A stretch of 6,674 nucleotides of DNA, taken from the NCBI GenBank assembly GCA_023424785.1, contig JAFADP010000111.1, positions 1-6,674 of the forward strand, given 5' to 3'. The position numbers and the translations under genes were made by a program. Positions 5,773-6,674 of the stretch are shown here, in pieces. Every line of letters starts with the position of its first letter. The stretch's first letter is position 1. Source of the stretch: Bacillota bacterium (lineage in GTDB: Bacteria; Bacillota; Clostridia; Clostridiales; Clostridiaceae). The notes under the pieces were generated by a model. The model did no database searches and was not told the DNA's origin. It was given only the letters and a program-made list of their open reading frames with translations.

Positions 5773-6674
5773 ATGGGAAAGGTATTTATTATAGGGACAG
5801 GTCCTGGCGATGAGGAGTTATTAACCTTAAAGGCAGTTAAAGCTTTAAGTAAATGTACCGCAGTCTTATATGATAGATTAGTTTCAAATAATATTTTAAA
5901 TTATATAAATGAAGATTGTGAAGTATATTATTGTGGAAAAGAGCCTGGGGCTCACTATCAAACTCAAGAAGAGATAAATAGAAATTTAGTTAATCTTGCT
6001 AAAAAAGGACATATAGTTGGAAGAATAAAAGGGGGAGACCCTTATGTTTTTGGACGTGGAGGAGAAGAAGTATTAGCTTTAAAAAAAGAAAATATTGATT
6101 TTGAGGTTATACCAGGTGTTACTTCACCTATTTCTGTTTTAAATTATGCAGGAATTCCAATAACTCAAAGGGGAATGGCACAAAGCTTTCATATAGTTAC
6201 TGGTATGTCTGCAAGTGAGAGTAAAGTGAATTTTGAAGCATTATCAAAAGAGGAAGGCACTCTTGTATTTATGATGGGGTTATCTAATTTAGGAAAGATA
6301 GTAGAAAAACTAATTACTAATGGAAAGGATAAGACAACTCCAACAGCAGTAGTTATGAGAGGAACATCTTCAAAGCAAAAGAAGGTTATTGGAACTTTAG
6401 AAAATATAGAGAAGAAGGTAAATGAAGCAAAGCTTAAATCTCCATGTATTATTGTAGTTGGTGAGGTTGTAACTTTAAATGAGGACTTAGCATGGTATGA
6501 AAATAAACCTTTATTTGGAACAAATATTTGTGTAACAAGATCTAGAAATCAATCATCTAATTTAAAAGAAAAGCTTAGAGAGATGGGTGCGGAGGTTACA
6601 GAAATAAACTCAATTAAAATAAAGGATACCTCAAGTAATTTAAATAAAATATTAGATAAGCTAGAGGAATATGA
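5773..6674 (+). CDS. cobA-hemD: Uroporphyrinogen-III C-methyltransferase/synthase fusion CobA-HemD, 3' truncated by the window
   Basis: A continuous frame from ATG 5773 runs for 300 codons to the window edge without a stop. Residues 1 to about 240 are a SAM-dependent uroporphyrinogen-III methyltransferase. GTGPGDEELLT is at 8-18, YDRLV at 33-37, the signature GRIKGGDPYVFGRGGEE at 83-99, PGVTSP at 114-119, and YAGIPITQRG at 125-134, where most homologues have TH rather than TQ. It methylates C2 and C7 to give precorrin-2. After a short linker at about 241-248 (WYENKPLF), ICVTRSRNQ at 252-260 opens a uroporphyrinogen-III synthase (HemD) domain, which cyclises HemC's product with D-ring inversion. 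Only about the first 50 residues are present, and a full fusion would be near 490-500 residues. AGG at 5761-5763 gives a modest ribosome binding site, and the gene starts ten bases after hemC, so it is co-transcribed. The fusion channels HemC's unstable product directly toward precorrin-2. Confidence 0.94.
   Translation, partial: MGKVFIIGTGPGDEELLTLKAVKALSKCTAVLYDRLVSNNILNYINEDCEVYYCGKEPGAHYQTQEEINRNLVNLAKKGHIVGRIKGGDPYVFGRGGEEVLALKKENIDFEVIPGVTSPISVLNYAGIPITQRGMAQSFHIVTGMSASESKVNFEALSKEEGTLVFMMGLSNLGKIVEKLITNGKDKTTPTAVVMRGTSSKQKKVIGTLENIEKKVNEAKLKSPCIIVVGEVVTLNEDLAWYENKPLFGTNICVTRSRNQSSNLKEKLREMGAEVTEINSIKIKDTSSNLNKILDKLEEY

Noticed and set aside
1..6674. CRISPR array, insertion sequence, tRNA or tandem repeats
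   Set aside because: Reading both strands I found no regularly spaced repeats, transposase motifs, terminal inverted repeats or tRNA-like cloverleaf ending in a T-arm GTTCRA segment.

Overview
The window is a low-GC, AT-biased stretch. Its codon choice (AGA for Arg, ATA for Ile, TTA for Leu), tight purine-rich ribosome binding sites and gene content (a YtaF-type sporulation membrane protein and a hem/sirohaem operon of clostridial layout) fit a Clostridium sensu stricto species, possibly near C. perfringens. The species call is an inference from memory of such genomes, not a database result.

Positions 1-1285: the T-rich tail of a terminator from an upstream gene (1-37) is followed by a small acidic protein with two CxxC pairs (86-487, function unknown). 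A compact bidirectional terminator (486-524) separates it from the convergent ytaF gene (518-1141, minus strand). Both stop codons overlap the terminator stem. Positions 1142-1285 hold the divergent promoters and leaders of ytaF and the next gene.

Positions 1286-3010: a Cof/YidA-type HAD phosphatase (1286-2095) converges on a short, divergent cis-prenyltransferase of the undecaprenyl diphosphate synthase family (2206-2844, minus strand). Between them lies an 82-nt, three-part stem (2109-2190) that probably terminates transcription in both directions but is more elaborate than a normal terminator. Positions 2845-3010 hold the ribosome binding site of the prenyltransferase on one strand and a good SigA-type promoter for hemA on the other.

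Positions 3011-6674: a plus-strand tetrapyrrole operon. It comprises hemA (glutamyl-tRNA reductase), a precorrin-2 dehydrogenase-like protein overlapping the end of hemA, hemC (hydroxymethylbilane synthase), and a cobA-hemD fusion (uroporphyrinogen-III C-methyltransferase plus uroporphyrinogen-III synthase) that runs off the right edge. Together these cover glutamyl-tRNA to glutamate semialdehyde, porphobilinogen to hydroxymethylbilane, ring closure to uroporphyrinogen III, methylation to precorrin-2, and oxidation to sirohydrochlorin. That is the route to sirohaem and cobalamin rather than haem. The missing steps, hemL and hemB, are expected beyond the right edge.

Nothing here is clearly a new system. 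The points most worth a second look are the prenyltransferase with altered active-site residues, the structured element at 2109-2190, the small CxxC protein, and an open reading frame that continues for 26 codons past the stop of the precorrin-2 dehydrogenase-like gene.
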